Below are positions 45,089 through 54,228 of a stretch of 63,755 nucleotides of DNA, in pieces. The notes beneath the pieces were generated by a model. The model searched no databases. It had not been told where the DNA came from and saw only the letters and a program-made list of their open reading frames with translations. The stretch spans positions 148,278 to 212,032 of the forward strand of contig DETD01000018.1 in the NCBI GenBank assembly GCA_002362105.1. The letters run 5' to 3'. Numbering within the stretch: position 1 is the stretch's first letter; each line of letters begins with the position of its first letter. This DNA is from Bacteroidales bacterium UBA3297 (GTDB taxonomy: Bacteria; Bacteroidota; Bacteroidia; Bacteroidales; Paludibacteraceae). Made by a program: the position numbers and the translations under genes.

Positions 45089-45909
45089 TAATCCGTCCAA
45101 TAATACTTGTTAAAAGAATGTCCACACTGTCTTTTTTCTACAGGGGGCAATTCCATATAATTTCCATATTTTTCCTTTAACGCCTCATCATATCCTCCCA
45201 TTATAAAGAACTTGTCATCTTCGAATGGAACTAAAACAACTTCGTCCAAAACATGTTTACTGTGTCGTTCTCGAATACCATAACCTAGAAAAGCAAAATT
45301 TGAATAATAATTTTGGCGATTCCAGTCTAAATTGCGACACATCGAAATATGCTTATCATAAATAGAAGAAGAAACAAACAACGACAGAAATTTCCGTCCA
45401 ATCTGTTTCAACTTATTTTTCAAACCTGACTGTATAGCTATCGTAGCACGGCTGTGCCTTAACATAGTACCTAAAAGCCAGACTTTCTTCATATTATTTA
45501 CCCGCCTTTTACACTCTTGCAAGTCGTCTTCCGCACCATCGAGGGGGAAGATATCTATCCAGACACCAGTCTTGTATTCTGACCAAGGAGAAAAAGAATC
45601 GGACACATACGTCTTTTCCATTTCGCACACGCGCGCAAATGAAAGATATACATTCTTGTCATTCTCGCGGCAAAACAATTTGAAACCGTGTTTCGACTTA
45701 TAACCGGCAACAAAACGGTCGTAATCAGGACGAGGCATTGCCACATCGATATCATCATCCCACGGAATAAAGCCCTTATGTCGAATTGCGCCTATTAAGG
45801 ACCCACCCTGTAATGTATATTTGATGTCATTTTCCACACAGAAATCGTGTACATCCCTTAGAATGGACAAGGCGACTTGCTGTATGTCTGAAGTCGACAT
45901 TTCTCTCAT
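45088..45909 (-). CDS. LicD family protein (copy nearer the locus end)
   Basis: A 273-residue protein of the LicD/fukutin nucleotidyltransferase-like fold. The signature is GGSLIGAIRHKGFIPWDDDIDVAMPRPDYDRF (given in parts: GAIRHKGFIPWDDDIDV near residues 40-54), with the catalytic Asp cluster. The family transfers phosphocholine or phospho-polyol groups from CDP donors to sugars; fukutin-type members use CDP-ribitol. There is no licA/licC choline set nearby, so a polyol is the better guess here. Cytosolic. It is 4 nt after the lipoprotein gene and overlaps the SDR gene by a base. A second LicD lies at 54225-55058. Confidence 0.9.
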   Translation of the reverse strand: MREMSTSDIQQVALSILRDVHDFCVENDIKYTLQGGSLIGAIRHKGFIPWDDDIDVAMPRPDYDRFVAGYKSKHGFKLFCRENDKNVYLSFARVCEMEKTYVSDSFSPWSEYKTGVWIDIFPLDGAEDDLQECKRRVNNMKKVWLLGTMLRHSRATIAIQSGLKNKLKQIGRKFLSLFVSSSIYDKHISMCRNLDWNRQNYYSNFAFLGYGIRERHSKHVLDEVVLVPFEDDKFFIMGGYDEALKEKYGNYMELPPVEKRQCGHSFNKYYWTD

Positions 45910-45913
45910 ATTA

Positions 45914-46825
45914 TCAATAATAGTTATGTAACAAATATAACATCTTTCCCGAAGAAGAGAACATTAAATTGCCTTTATAATCCCAACACCCTTCTATTTC
46001 CCCATTAAATCCGAGTGAGGATAAATCTAAAGTCGTATGCTTTTGGGTATCCATATCAAATTTATGTAAAACAGCGCCCCTCTTATGTAGAGAATCTGAA
46101 TAAGCCTGTGCTATATATAACATACCTCTCTTAGCACAAGCTCCTTGTGCGTTAACCATACTAAAGTCACTACTAAACGATGACAAGATGTCGGCATCAG
46201 ACAACCTAACCTCTCTTACAACATTACCTTCACGGTCTCTTAATGTAGGGATTTTGAAGGTGGTTAACTTTGCTTTATGCCTGTTTAAGGCTTCCTTTCT
46301 GTTATTCCGGCTATATACATACATAACCTGTTTTGCTGTATCTATCGCCACATTAGGATTACCCAAACAATTAGAGTCACTCATAACCGGGAAATATATA
46401 GTTTGAACCTCTTCTAAAGAAAAGGATACCATTTCACCCTCTACAAACTCTGGTTTTACCCTAAAGACAGACAACATAGCACCTTCAGTTGCAGAACGGT
46501 TCCGCTGACTGATATACAACAACGGGAACGAGTCGGCCTCTATGAACTTCTCCACGCCAAACGTGCTTTGATTACAATGGAAAACCGTCTGTTTACCATT
46601 CATATCGTTCCGAGGCGTCATTGAATAAACACAAGAAACACTCTTTTTCTCTATGTTATATACGGCAACAGAGGCTAATTTGTCCTTAACTAAAAACAAA
46701 TACTTTCCATAAGCAGCCGCACTTTGGTTACCTTTCGAGTTATTTGCATACGTTTCCAACCTCTGGCAACCCGCATTGAAAAAAAAGGACAGAAAACAGA
46801 CAATAACAAGCAACAGTTTCTTCAT
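45914..46825 (-). CDS. lipoprotein with a beta-propeller-like domain
   Basis: A 303-residue lipoprotein (signal peptide, lipobox-like NAGC, Cys20). The mature part is all beta, with repeated pattern of KYLFLVKD-KLASVAVYNIEKKS, LLYISQRNRS, VMYVYSRNN, MLYIAQAYS and GNLMFSSSGKMLYLL, as in 5- to 7-blade propellers. No catalytic residues are seen. Its ATG overlaps the preceding gene by 4 nt (ATGA), so it is an integral part of the polysaccharide operon. A surface or periplasmic propeller inside a glycan biosynthesis set is unusual; it may bind or present the product. No family is recognised. Confidence 0.78.
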   Translation of the reverse strand: MKKLLLVIVCFLSFFFNAGCQRLETYANNSKGNQSAAAYGKYLFLVKDKLASVAVYNIEKKSVSCVYSMTPRNDMNGKQTVFHCNQSTFGVEKFIEADSFPLLYISQRNRSATEGAMLSVFRVKPEFVEGEMVSFSLEEVQTIYFPVMSDSNCLGNPNVAIDTAKQVMYVYSRNNRKEALNRHKAKLTTFKIPTLRDREGNVVREVRLSDADILSSFSSDFSMVNAQGACAKRGMLYIAQAYSDSLHKRGAVLHKFDMDTQKHTTLDLSSLGFNGEIEGCWDYKGNLMFSSSGKMLYLLHNYY

Positions 46826-48168
46826 AGTACAAAGAAATTCTTTCGTTCAGCAAACTGTTGCATTACGTTAGCCATACATATACTTTCACGACGACGTAGC
46901 CTTGCAGAAGAGAAGCGCTTATTCACAATACAAGACACGAATTCCTGAATCTCGTACCGCAAACCAGCTCCATCCCACTTATAGAAAAACTTTTTGTTTT
47001 CGTTTTGGTTCTCATACCGTAACTCGAAATAGTCTGTCAGCCACCAAGGAGAAGGGACTAAGGCATAACCTTTTGTTCCTGAAACGACCAAATTTCCCTC
47101 TGTTTTGACCCCCAATCCAACCTTAAACGAGCAGACTGCCTTATCGTAACAGAATATCCCCTTTGTGTATATGTCAACCCCATTCTCAATTCGAGAATAG
47201 AGATTTAAGTTTTTATATCCAGTTCCCAACAGTTTAATAATAGGCAAAAGAGGATAAGAACCCAACTCAAACATAGAACCACCAGCTTGTGCCGGATCAA
47301 ATTCCCGTAAAGATTTATCACCCCACACTTTGGAAAGGGAAGCCTCAACATCGACCACCTCGCCAATAACGCCACTTTTAACCATAGCTATAAGATGATT
47401 AAAGGCTGGGCAATGGGCCGTTTTATTCGCTTCCATCAGAATAACAGATTTGCTCTCTGCAATTTCGTATAATTCTTTTGCCTCATCAGCATTCAAGACC
47501 ATAGGAGTTTCACATAAGACGTGCTTACCAGCCAATAAAGCCTGCTTGGCCAACTCATAATGAGATAGATGTGGAGTTGACACATAAACAGCATCAACAT
47601 TATCTAATAAATTTTCATACGATCTATAAAAATTAGGGACATTATGTTCAACCATAAAGTTCGCTGCCTTTGCAAAATCAACGTCATAAACACCCGACAC
47701 ACAGACTCCACTCACAAACTGAGACTCAGGAACAAATCTGGATGCAATTCGTCCACACCCCACAACACCGACACGAACCACCAGTTGGCTTTCTTCCCTC
47801 AGCATTGTTGAAGAGATACCCTCGGTACGGGGTAGATAAACAACCTTACAAAATTCGTTTAGATAATCGAACTTACCTTCCCAGTCGGAACCAATTGCGA
47901 ATATATCAACATCATATTTTTGTATATCGTCAATTTTCTGCCCCACATAATCCTCGATGATGATTTTATCGGCATATCCTGTAGCCTTAACAGCCTCAAC
48001 ACGCTCTAACACATTATTTCGGACATTTAGTTTACCACGTTCACGATCGAAATTATCGTTAGTTACACCAACAATCAAATAATCTCCTAAATCTTTGGCA
48101 CGCTTTAAAAGATTAATATGACCTTGGTGCAACAGATCGTAGGTTCCGTATGTAATAACTTTTTTCAT
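46822..48168 (-). CDS. TagD-like cytidylyltransferase fused to a Gfo/Idh/MocA oxidoreductase
   Basis: A 448-residue fusion. Residues 1 to about 126 form a glycerol-3-phosphate cytidylyltransferase-type domain: GTYDLLHQGH with HxGH at 14-17 and RTEGISST at 114-121, the TagD/CTP signatures. From about 130 it is a Gfo/Idh/MocA oxidoreductase (VGVVGCGRIAS, then AVYVSTPHLSHYELAKQAL). The expected EKP motif reads CETP near residue 224, so the conserved Lys is Thr. It should make a CDP-polyol, with or without an oxidoreduction step. The start at 48168 shares a base with the stop of the previous gene; an in-frame ATG upstream lies in that gene. The 3' end overlaps the lipoprotein gene by 4 nt. Confidence 0.9.
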   Translation of the reverse strand: MKKVITYGTYDLLHQGHINLLKRAKDLGDYLIVGVTNDNFDRERGKLNVRNNVLERVEAVKATGYADKIIIEDYVGQKIDDIQKYDVDIFAIGSDWEGKFDYLNEFCKVVYLPRTEGISSTMLREESQLVVRVGVVGCGRIASRFVPESQFVSGVCVSGVYDVDFAKAANFMVEHNVPNFYRSYENLLDNVDAVYVSTPHLSHYELAKQALLAGKHVLCETPMVLNADEAKELYEIAESKSVILMEANKTAHCPAFNHLIAMVKSGVIGEVVDVEASLSKVWGDKSLREFDPAQAGGSMFELGSYPLLPIIKLLGTGYKNLNLYSRIENGVDIYTKGIFCYDKAVCSFKVGLGVKTEGNLVVSGTKGYALVPSPWWLTDYFELRYENQNENKKFFYKWDGAGLRYEIQEFVSCIVNKRFSSARLRRRESICMANVMQQFAERKNFFVL

Positions 48169-49148
48169 CAAGCCAAATGTTTTTTCAATATACACCTCAA
48201 AACATATCCAACAACAGGATGTGTTTTAAAAACCAAAAAGTTCACCAATTTTCGTGTCTTTGAAGTAGATATTTCTTTTAATAGGACATTCGCATCTTTA
48301 TAATCACAGAATTTATTCCATTCGTATTTAAATTCCACAAACTTGCTTATATCCATCAAATTGTACAAGAAGTTATCTATCAGACGTCGATGGACATTCT
48401 GGCGGACTAATTTATAAAAATGACCATGTTTCGACTCTAGATTTATGAATGCTTCATCCTGATGAGACAAATGCCTTTGGAAAGTATCAAAATCCATTTT
48501 ATACTTCTTCGCCCTACGTTTCTCGTAAAGATGGCAATAGTTAGCAACACCTTTCACAGAAAAAGATTCGATACACCCCAGATACGACAATAAAAAACAA
48601 AAATCCTCAGAATAAAACATCTGTTCATTAAATTGCAGATTGTTTTTTTTAATTATATCCAGTTTATAGATTTTACCCCATGGATACCAATAAATAAATT
48701 TTTCGACCGTTTTATTCCATAAAGTACCCAAGTCTTTTTTTACGTTGACATATTGTTCAAGAGGGATAATCTCGTCGTGTTTATCTCCAAAACGCTTGAA
48801 TCCGCCCACCATCATCTCCGTATCAGACTTCTGCATAAGGTTTGCAAGAAAATCCTTTTCTATAAAGTCATCAGAGTCTAGAAATGTCACCCAAGAGCCT
48901 GTCGCCATCTGAAGTCCAAAATTCCTAGCGGAACTGACACCTCCATTTTCCTTTCGGAAACACTTCACTCTTGAATCGCCATCTTGAAAAGAAACACAGA
49001 TTTCTGAAGAATTGTCGGTACTACCATCATCAACCAATACGACTTCAATATTCGTATACGTTTGGTTTATAACACTATTCACGCACTTTTCAATAACAGA
49101 CGCCGAATTGTACAAAGGTACAATCACACTAATTTTCTCAGTACACAC
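48168..49148 (-). CDS. glycosyltransferase family 2
   Basis: A 326-residue GT-A enzyme. It starts KISVIVPLYNSASVIEKCVNSVINQTYTNIEVVLVDDGSTDNS, typical of GT2, and has the metal-binding DSDD motif in GSWVTFLDSDDFIEKDF. The C-terminal part (about 210-326) is basic and helical. It should transfer one sugar to the lipid-linked repeat unit in the cytosol. Its ATG overlaps the end of the EpsG-like polymerase gene by 11 nt, and its stop shares a base with the next gene's ATG. The sugar cannot be assigned. Confidence 0.93.
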   Translation of the reverse strand: MCTEKISVIVPLYNSASVIEKCVNSVINQTYTNIEVVLVDDGSTDNSSEICVSFQDGDSRVKCFRKENGGVSSARNFGLQMATGSWVTFLDSDDFIEKDFLANLMQKSDTEMMVGGFKRFGDKHDEIIPLEQYVNVKKDLGTLWNKTVEKFIYWYPWGKIYKLDIIKKNNLQFNEQMFYSEDFCFLLSYLGCIESFSVKGVANYCHLYEKRRAKKYKMDFDTFQRHLSHQDEAFINLESKHGHFYKLVRQNVHRRLIDNFLYNLMDISKFVEFKYEWNKFCDYKDANVLLKEISTSKTRKLVNFLVFKTHPVVGYVLRCILKKHLA

Positions 49149-50253
49149 CGATGCCTAGAATTTGAGATTTATATGGAAGGGTTTCTGCACCATTATGCAT
49201 ATATATATATATAAACCAGTCAAGAATAATGACTCCGCAAAAAGCGGCTTTTTCAAAAATGCCAATACGTTTCGAACCAATCAGAAAAGAAGCAAACATC
49301 ATATCGGGGACACTAAAAAACAAGCCCAATCTGTACAAATAAACCGAGAAAAAAGAAAGGAGGGAAAATGTAATATACGAGATATGGAGCGTACACCAAA
49401 AAAAGACAAATGGCAACTTGAGAATCTTCTTACTATACGCCTTGTACATTAGATAGAACATTCCCACAAATATCAATAAAACCGTAGGTCGGAAGGCAGA
49501 ACGCGCACCATAGTTATCCCCTTCCCCATAACGATCCGAATAAGTGTCAGAAATCAGTCCGATATCGTTAAATTCGGTAAGAAAGTAATAAAACTTCGAC
49601 GCCAATATAATAGAAGCAATAGCTCCTAACACAGCGAGCCAGGTATATAGTTTCGACTTGCTATAGACACACATATAATAATAAACCGCCACAATAACAA
49701 ATAGCACTGCCGACGGATGAAAGAAATAGGAAATTACTAAACTTACAAAAAAAGAGCCCCACCTATTCTGCAACAGATAATACAAACCAACCATATTGAC
49801 GGCAATAGCGCAATACTGTCGCATGAAATTATAGGTCTGGTTATAGAAAATCATTAAATAGACAAAGACAAACAGCGTAAACAGAATTTGAGGATACTTT
49901 TTTTTCAAAAGATAAACCACATACAAAATCAAGCCATGCGTCATTAACTGACCTAAGAAATGAGCAACCCACAAAGATTCTAGATAAACAGCGACTAGAT
50001 TCAAGGACAGATAGCCAATATCACGACCAGAATCTAATAAACTAGCTAAAGAATGAATCTCTTTTGCTGCATAATAGTAACTTTCAGAATATGTTACAGT
50101 ATCAGTACCAACCCCAATATCTCTGAAACCACCAATCATTGACAGGAACAGAATTAAAAGGGTTAAAAATATTCCCTTGATTACATTATTCTTTATACAG
50201 TCAATCCAAACAGAAAGGAAAAGACTTATAAGGAATATAACTATATAAAACAT
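49138..50253 (-). CDS. EpsG-type polysaccharide polymerase (Wzy-like)
   Basis: A 371-residue inner-membrane protein with about ten segments and little sequence conservation, as expected of Wzy proteins. It starts MFYIVIFLISLFLSVWIDC and has SMIGGFRDIGVGTDTVTYSESYY, the block (FRxxxVGTDT) that marks the EpsG family, and a middle loop with FHPSAVLF. It should join repeat units in the periplasm. A longer reading to 50346 would overlap the -7 box at 50344-50351, so the start at 50253 is chosen. Confidence 0.87.
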   Translation of the reverse strand: MFYIVIFLISLFLSVWIDCIKNNVIKGIFLTLLILFLSMIGGFRDIGVGTDTVTYSESYYYAAKEIHSLASLLDSGRDIGYLSLNLVAVYLESLWVAHFLGQLMTHGLILYVVYLLKKKYPQILFTLFVFVYLMIFYNQTYNFMRQYCAIAVNMVGLYYLLQNRWGSFFVSLVISYFFHPSAVLFVIVAVYYYMCVYSKSKLYTWLAVLGAIASIILASKFYYFLTEFNDIGLISDTYSDRYGEGDNYGARSAFRPTVLLIFVGMFYLMYKAYSKKILKLPFVFFWCTLHISYITFSLLSFFSVYLYRLGLFFSVPDMMFASFLIGSKRIGIFEKAAFCGVIILDWFIYIYMHNGAETLPYKSQILGIGVY

Positions 50254-50343
50254 AAACGAATGATTACTATGAAGTTTCCCAAGACGTTTATAAATCAATA
50301 AAGTCTTACTGCAAAAAAGCCAAACTCTTCGTTCGGGCATTTC

Positions 50344-50351
50344 CAAAATTA
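50344..50351 (-). promoter_or_regulatory. internal -7 box (TAATTTTG) in the polysaccharide locus
   Basis: Full match to TAnnTTTG on the minus strand, with TTTG at 50378-50375 (23 bp away). It sits in the 289-base gap between ugd and the polymerase gene and could start a second transcript. The rest of that gap is AT-rich and holds no gene. Confidence 0.5.
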
Positions 50352-50542
50352 GGACTTTAATCTAGTATACTCGCCAAAAGACCTCACAACTTAAAAGAAG
50401 ATTCTAAAAATAGGATTCCACAATTTATAAAAAGTTGTATTTACCTATAAAAAACCATTGGAGTCCAATAAACACATATAACAAAAGCAACAGATAAAGC
50501 CTACTAAAACTTTATCACGGTCGCTCTTTCCCATAATTTTTT

Positions 50543-51880
50543 TTAATCCCTCCGGAAAAGATCTCTTGTATATACTTTTTCCTGCACGTCGTCTAAGCAA
50601 GAATCGTAACGATTGGCGATGATGGCCTGCGACTGTGACTTGAACTTCGCCATGTCATTTACGACCAAGCTACCAAAGAACGTTGAACCGTCTTCTAGCG
50701 TTGGCTCATAAATAATGACTTGAGCGCCCTTGGCCTTAATGCGCTTCATAACACCTTGAATGCTTGACTGACGGAAGTTGTCGCTATTCGACTTCATGGT
50801 TAAGCGATAAACACCTATCGTACATTGATGTTCCGATGTCGGACTGTAGTCACCATGCTGGTTGTAACTGTAATAACCGGCCATGTTCAATACCCGGTCG
50901 GCAATAAAGTCTTTACGTGTGCGGTTACTTTCCACAATAGCCTCAATCAGATTTTCGGGTACATTCTGATAGTTGGCCAACAACTGCTTGGTGTCTTTTG
51001 GCAGGCAATAGCCGCCATAACCAAATGAAGGATTGTTATAATGAGAGCCAATTCGAGGGTCAAGGCACACACCATCGATGATGGCCTGAGTATCCAACCC
51101 CTTTACTTCCGCATAAGTGTCCAGTTCGTTGAAATAGCTGACACGCAATGCCAGATAAGTATTTGCAAACAACTTGACCGCCTCAGCCTCCTTCATTCCC
51201 ATAAAAATAGTTGGAATGTCTTCCTTGACAGCCCCTTGTGTCAACAGAGAAGCAAAAACGTGAGCCGCATCTTCCATTGCCTTCACATCGGCAACTTTCA
51301 ATATAGCCTCATTTTCCTCAGAGAATTCAGGTTTGTTTATAATCTTAGGGAAACCGACTATTATGCGGCTTGGATACAGATTGTCGTACAACGCCTTGCT
51401 CTCGCGCAAAAACTCAGGTGAGAACAAAAGTTTAAACTTCTTTCCCTTCAAGTTGGAATCTGCGGCAAACTTTTGAGCATAGCGCACATACAGGCTACGC
51501 GTATATCCGACTGGAATGGTCGACTTAATAACCATTACAGCATCGGGATTCACACTCAACACCAAGTCAATCACCGCCTCTACAGCAGAGGTGTCGAAAA
51601 AATTCCGTTGCGAGTCGTAATTAGTAGGAGCTGCAATAACAACGAAATCGGCAGTCTTATATACAGAAGCACCGTCAGTTGTTGCCGTCAAGTCCAATTC
51701 CTTCTCAGCCAAATACTTTTCGATGTACTCGTCTTGAATTGGAGACTTTCTTTTGTTTATAAGTTCAACTTTTTCTGGAACGATATCTACTGCCATCACA
51801 TGGTTATGCTGTGCTAACAAAGTAGCAATAGAAAGACCAACATATCCTGTGCCGGCTACGGCAACATTGTACTTTTGCAT
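50543..51880 (-). CDS. ugd: UDP-glucose 6-dehydrogenase
   Basis: A 445-residue NAD-dependent enzyme that oxidises UDP-glucose (or a related nucleotide sugar) to the uronic acid. The Rossmann motif VAGTGYVGLSIA is at residues 7-18, followed by APTNYD and STIPVGYTR. The catalytic Cys is in GYGGYCLPKDT (near residue 266), and the C-terminal domain is complete. UDP-GlcNAc/ManNAc dehydrogenases look alike, but the length and GSHYNNPSFGYGGYC block favour Ugd. It makes the acidic sugar precursor for the locus. It follows galE by 87 nt. Confidence 0.93.
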   Translation of the reverse strand: MQKYNVAVAGTGYVGLSIATLLAQHNHVMAVDIVPEKVELINKRKSPIQDEYIEKYLAEKELDLTATTDGASVYKTADFVVIAAPTNYDSQRNFFDTSAVEAVIDLVLSVNPDAVMVIKSTIPVGYTRSLYVRYAQKFAADSNLKGKKFKLLFSPEFLRESKALYDNLYPSRIIVGFPKIINKPEFSEENEAILKVADVKAMEDAAHVFASLLTQGAVKEDIPTIFMGMKEAEAVKLFANTYLALRVSYFNELDTYAEVKGLDTQAIIDGVCLDPRIGSHYNNPSFGYGGYCLPKDTKQLLANYQNVPENLIEAIVESNRTRKDFIADRVLNMAGYYSYNQHGDYSPTSEHQCTIGVYRLTMKSNSDNFRQSSIQGVMKRIKAKGAQVIIYEPTLEDGSTFFGSLVVNDMAKFKSQSQAIIANRYDSCLDDVQEKVYTRDLFRRD

Positions 51881-51967
51881 ATAAGTGTTAATTGAGTATT
51901 TGTGACAGTCATTTTCAAAGAATAAACTGCTTTCTATAAAAAAATTGGTTAACTATAATCGAATTCC

Positions 51968-52987
51968 TTACTCCTCGTACCCGTTAGGATTCTGACTCTG
52001 CCAGTTCCAAGAGTCGCGACACATATCTTCAAGATTGTATTTTGCTTTCCACCCTAACTCTTTTTCGGCTTTAGCCGGATTGCAATAACAGGTTGCAATG
52101 TCGCCCGGACGGCGCGGCTTGATGCTGTATGGCACCTTTACACCATTCACCTTCATAAAAGCATTCACAACCTCTAATACCGAAGAGCCATTTCCGGTGC
52201 CAAGATTATAAACCGCGACACCACACTTCTTCGCTATGGCCTGAAGTGCAGCCACATGACCGCTGGCCAAGTCGCACACGTGGATGTAGTCACGAACGCC
52301 GGTCCCGTCTGGTGTGTCGTAATCGTTTCCAAATACGCCTAACTCCTGACGCTTGCCAACTGCCGTTTGGGTGATATATGGCATCAGATTGTTTGGGATG
52401 CCGTTCGGATTTTCTCCGATTCTACCACACGGATGGGCACCAATCGGATTGAAATAACGTAGAAGCACAACGTTCCATTCATTGTCTGCCTTTTGTACAT
52501 CCATCAACACTTCCTCCAGCATCGACTTAGTCTGTCCGTAAGGATTGGTACAATGGCCTTTAGGGCACTCTTCCGTAATTGGGATGACCGCCGGATCGCC
52601 ATAGACCGTTGCTGACGATGAGAATATGATGTTTTTGCAACCATGCTTACGCATTACATCCAACAAGACGAATGTTCCCGTCATGTTATTATGATAGTAC
52701 TCGAGCGGTTTTGCAACCGACTCTCCCACAGCCTTCAAACCAGCGAAGTGAATAACGGCATCGAACCTGTTTTCATCGAACACTTTGTTGAGTGCCTCAC
52801 GGTCGAGCACGTCTACCTTGTAGAAAGGGATGCCGTCGACACCTATTATTTCAGCAACTCGCTTCAACGACACAGCACTGCTGTTTGACAAATTATCGAC
52901 TACCACAACACTGTGGCCAGCCTTGTAAAGTTCAATGATTGTATGACTGCCAATATATCCAGCACCACCAGTTAGCAATATATTCAT
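51968..52987 (-). CDS. galE: UDP-glucose 4-epimerase
   Basis: A 339-residue extended SDR that interconverts UDP-glucose and UDP-galactose. It has GGAGYIGSHTIIEL at residues 7-20, then VVDNLSNSS, the catalytic SSSATVYG (Ser near 124) and NPYGQTKSM (Tyr/Lys near 149). The end has RRPGDIATCYCNPAKAEKELGW, the usual GalE block. With Glf it gives the galactofuranose branch of the polymer. It sits 5 nt after the GT4 gene upstream. The sequence is complete and the call is firm. Confidence 0.96.
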   Translation of the reverse strand: MNILLTGGAGYIGSHTIIELYKAGHSVVVVDNLSNSSAVSLKRVAEIIGVDGIPFYKVDVLDREALNKVFDENRFDAVIHFAGLKAVGESVAKPLEYYHNNMTGTFVLLDVMRKHGCKNIIFSSSATVYGDPAVIPITEECPKGHCTNPYGQTKSMLEEVLMDVQKADNEWNVVLLRYFNPIGAHPCGRIGENPNGIPNNLMPYITQTAVGKRQELGVFGNDYDTPDGTGVRDYIHVCDLASGHVAALQAIAKKCGVAVYNLGTGNGSSVLEVVNAFMKVNGVKVPYSIKPRRPGDIATCYCNPAKAEKELGWKAKYNLEDMCRDSWNWQSQNPNGYEE

Positions 52988-52992
52988 AGTTG

Positions 52993-54228
52993 TTATTTTA
53001 TTATTTTTGTATAAGCATCCAACAACTGTTTGCGTATGTTCTCATCGGCATGACGCTTTAACGCCTTTTGACGGGCAGAGGCCGAGAACTTTTCACTCAA
53101 TGGCAGATTCCTATATAGTTTTATTATGTTATACGCCATCTGCCAAGGATCATTTGCCGGCACCAACAAGCCGTCTTCCCCGTCTGTAACCAACGTCGAT
53201 ATGCCCCCCACATTTGTCGAAACAACAGGCACACCCAGGCACTGGGCTTCACAAATAGAGTTAGGACTATTCTCTATGTATGCCGTATGCACATACATAG
53301 AGCTTTCACACAACAACGACTTCAAGTCAGATGGTAGGGTAAAACCTAAAAAGCGAATCCCATTAGCAGCAAAAGTTGTGTTTGTCTTCTTCTCAACAAG
53401 CGCCTGCAAATCAGCAGGTATATTGCCCGCCACAAACCATTCGAAATCAAATCCGAAATCGGTTAAAACCTTTGCCGTTTTCAGCATCATGTCAGGCCCC
53501 TTCCAAAACGTAGAACAGCCCGTTGTTACCAAACGGCACTTGCCCTCTTCTTTTCTGTTCCATACAGCGGTTTCTGCCAGGAAATCAGGTCGCAAAGCTT
53601 CCTCCACATGATAATAGCTACGCTGTGGATTCATCATGAAAGACAACTGCTTGTCCCAAACTGTTCGACCCATATAATGGCTGACAACTTTCCAGATTCT
53701 ACGTTCCTGCTCTTCCCACGTTTTCATTTTAGACTGCGCACGTAACGCATCTTTAATGCGCTTAGGCCTAAAACTTTTGAATGTATCGTCTAATGAGCTA
53801 AACCCTGGAGGGTAGGCCGCATTTCTATAAGGAACAATAGCGCCCTGAATATGAATAACAACAGGGATTGAAGTGTGTTCGGCAATCAGCCCGAACGGCC
53901 ACTCTGTTCCAAAAATATGTATAAGGTCGGGATTGAAAGTTTTGATAACTTTCAGCATTTCAGGAATCAACTTTTCTGCATTTACCGACCACGTTTTCTT
54001 TGCCCGATGGAGTTCTGACGAAGAATAGTGCATACAGAGGGGATAGTAAGTAACACCATCAATGTTTTTAACCACAGCATTCTGGTCAGCCGACTCGAAG
54101 GCAACGGCAAGCTCTATGTCAGAACAAGTTCTTGCAATTCGCTCCAGCGAATCTTGCCAACCAGCCAAAACAAAATCGCTACCAGAATAGCGAGACGGCG
54201 TTGAAACTTCGAACCAAAGAACCCTCAT
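52993..54228 (-). CDS. glycosyltransferase family 4
   Basis: A 411-residue GT-B enzyme. N-terminal domain: MRVLWFEVSTPSRYSG, PDLIHIFGTEWPFGLIAEH and HIQGAIVPY. C-terminal donor domain: CRLVTTGCSTFWKGPDMML and the signature SPNSICEAQCLGVPVVSTNVGG, with Glu in the place of the GT4 acidic pair, then DGLLVPANDPW. It is cytosolic and acts on the lipid-linked repeat unit; the sugar is unknown. The ATG overlaps the LicD stop by 4 nt. Confidence 0.9.
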   Translation of the reverse strand: MRVLWFEVSTPSRYSGSDFVLAGWQDSLERIARTCSDIELAVAFESADQNAVVKNIDGVTYYPLCMHYSSSELHRAKKTWSVNAEKLIPEMLKVIKTFNPDLIHIFGTEWPFGLIAEHTSIPVVIHIQGAIVPYRNAAYPPGFSSLDDTFKSFRPKRIKDALRAQSKMKTWEEQERRIWKVVSHYMGRTVWDKQLSFMMNPQRSYYHVEEALRPDFLAETAVWNRKEEGKCRLVTTGCSTFWKGPDMMLKTAKVLTDFGFDFEWFVAGNIPADLQALVEKKTNTTFAANGIRFLGFTLPSDLKSLLCESSMYVHTAYIENSPNSICEAQCLGVPVVSTNVGGISTLVTDGEDGLLVPANDPWQMAYNIIKLYRNLPLSEKFSASARQKALKRHADENIRKQLLDAYTKIIK

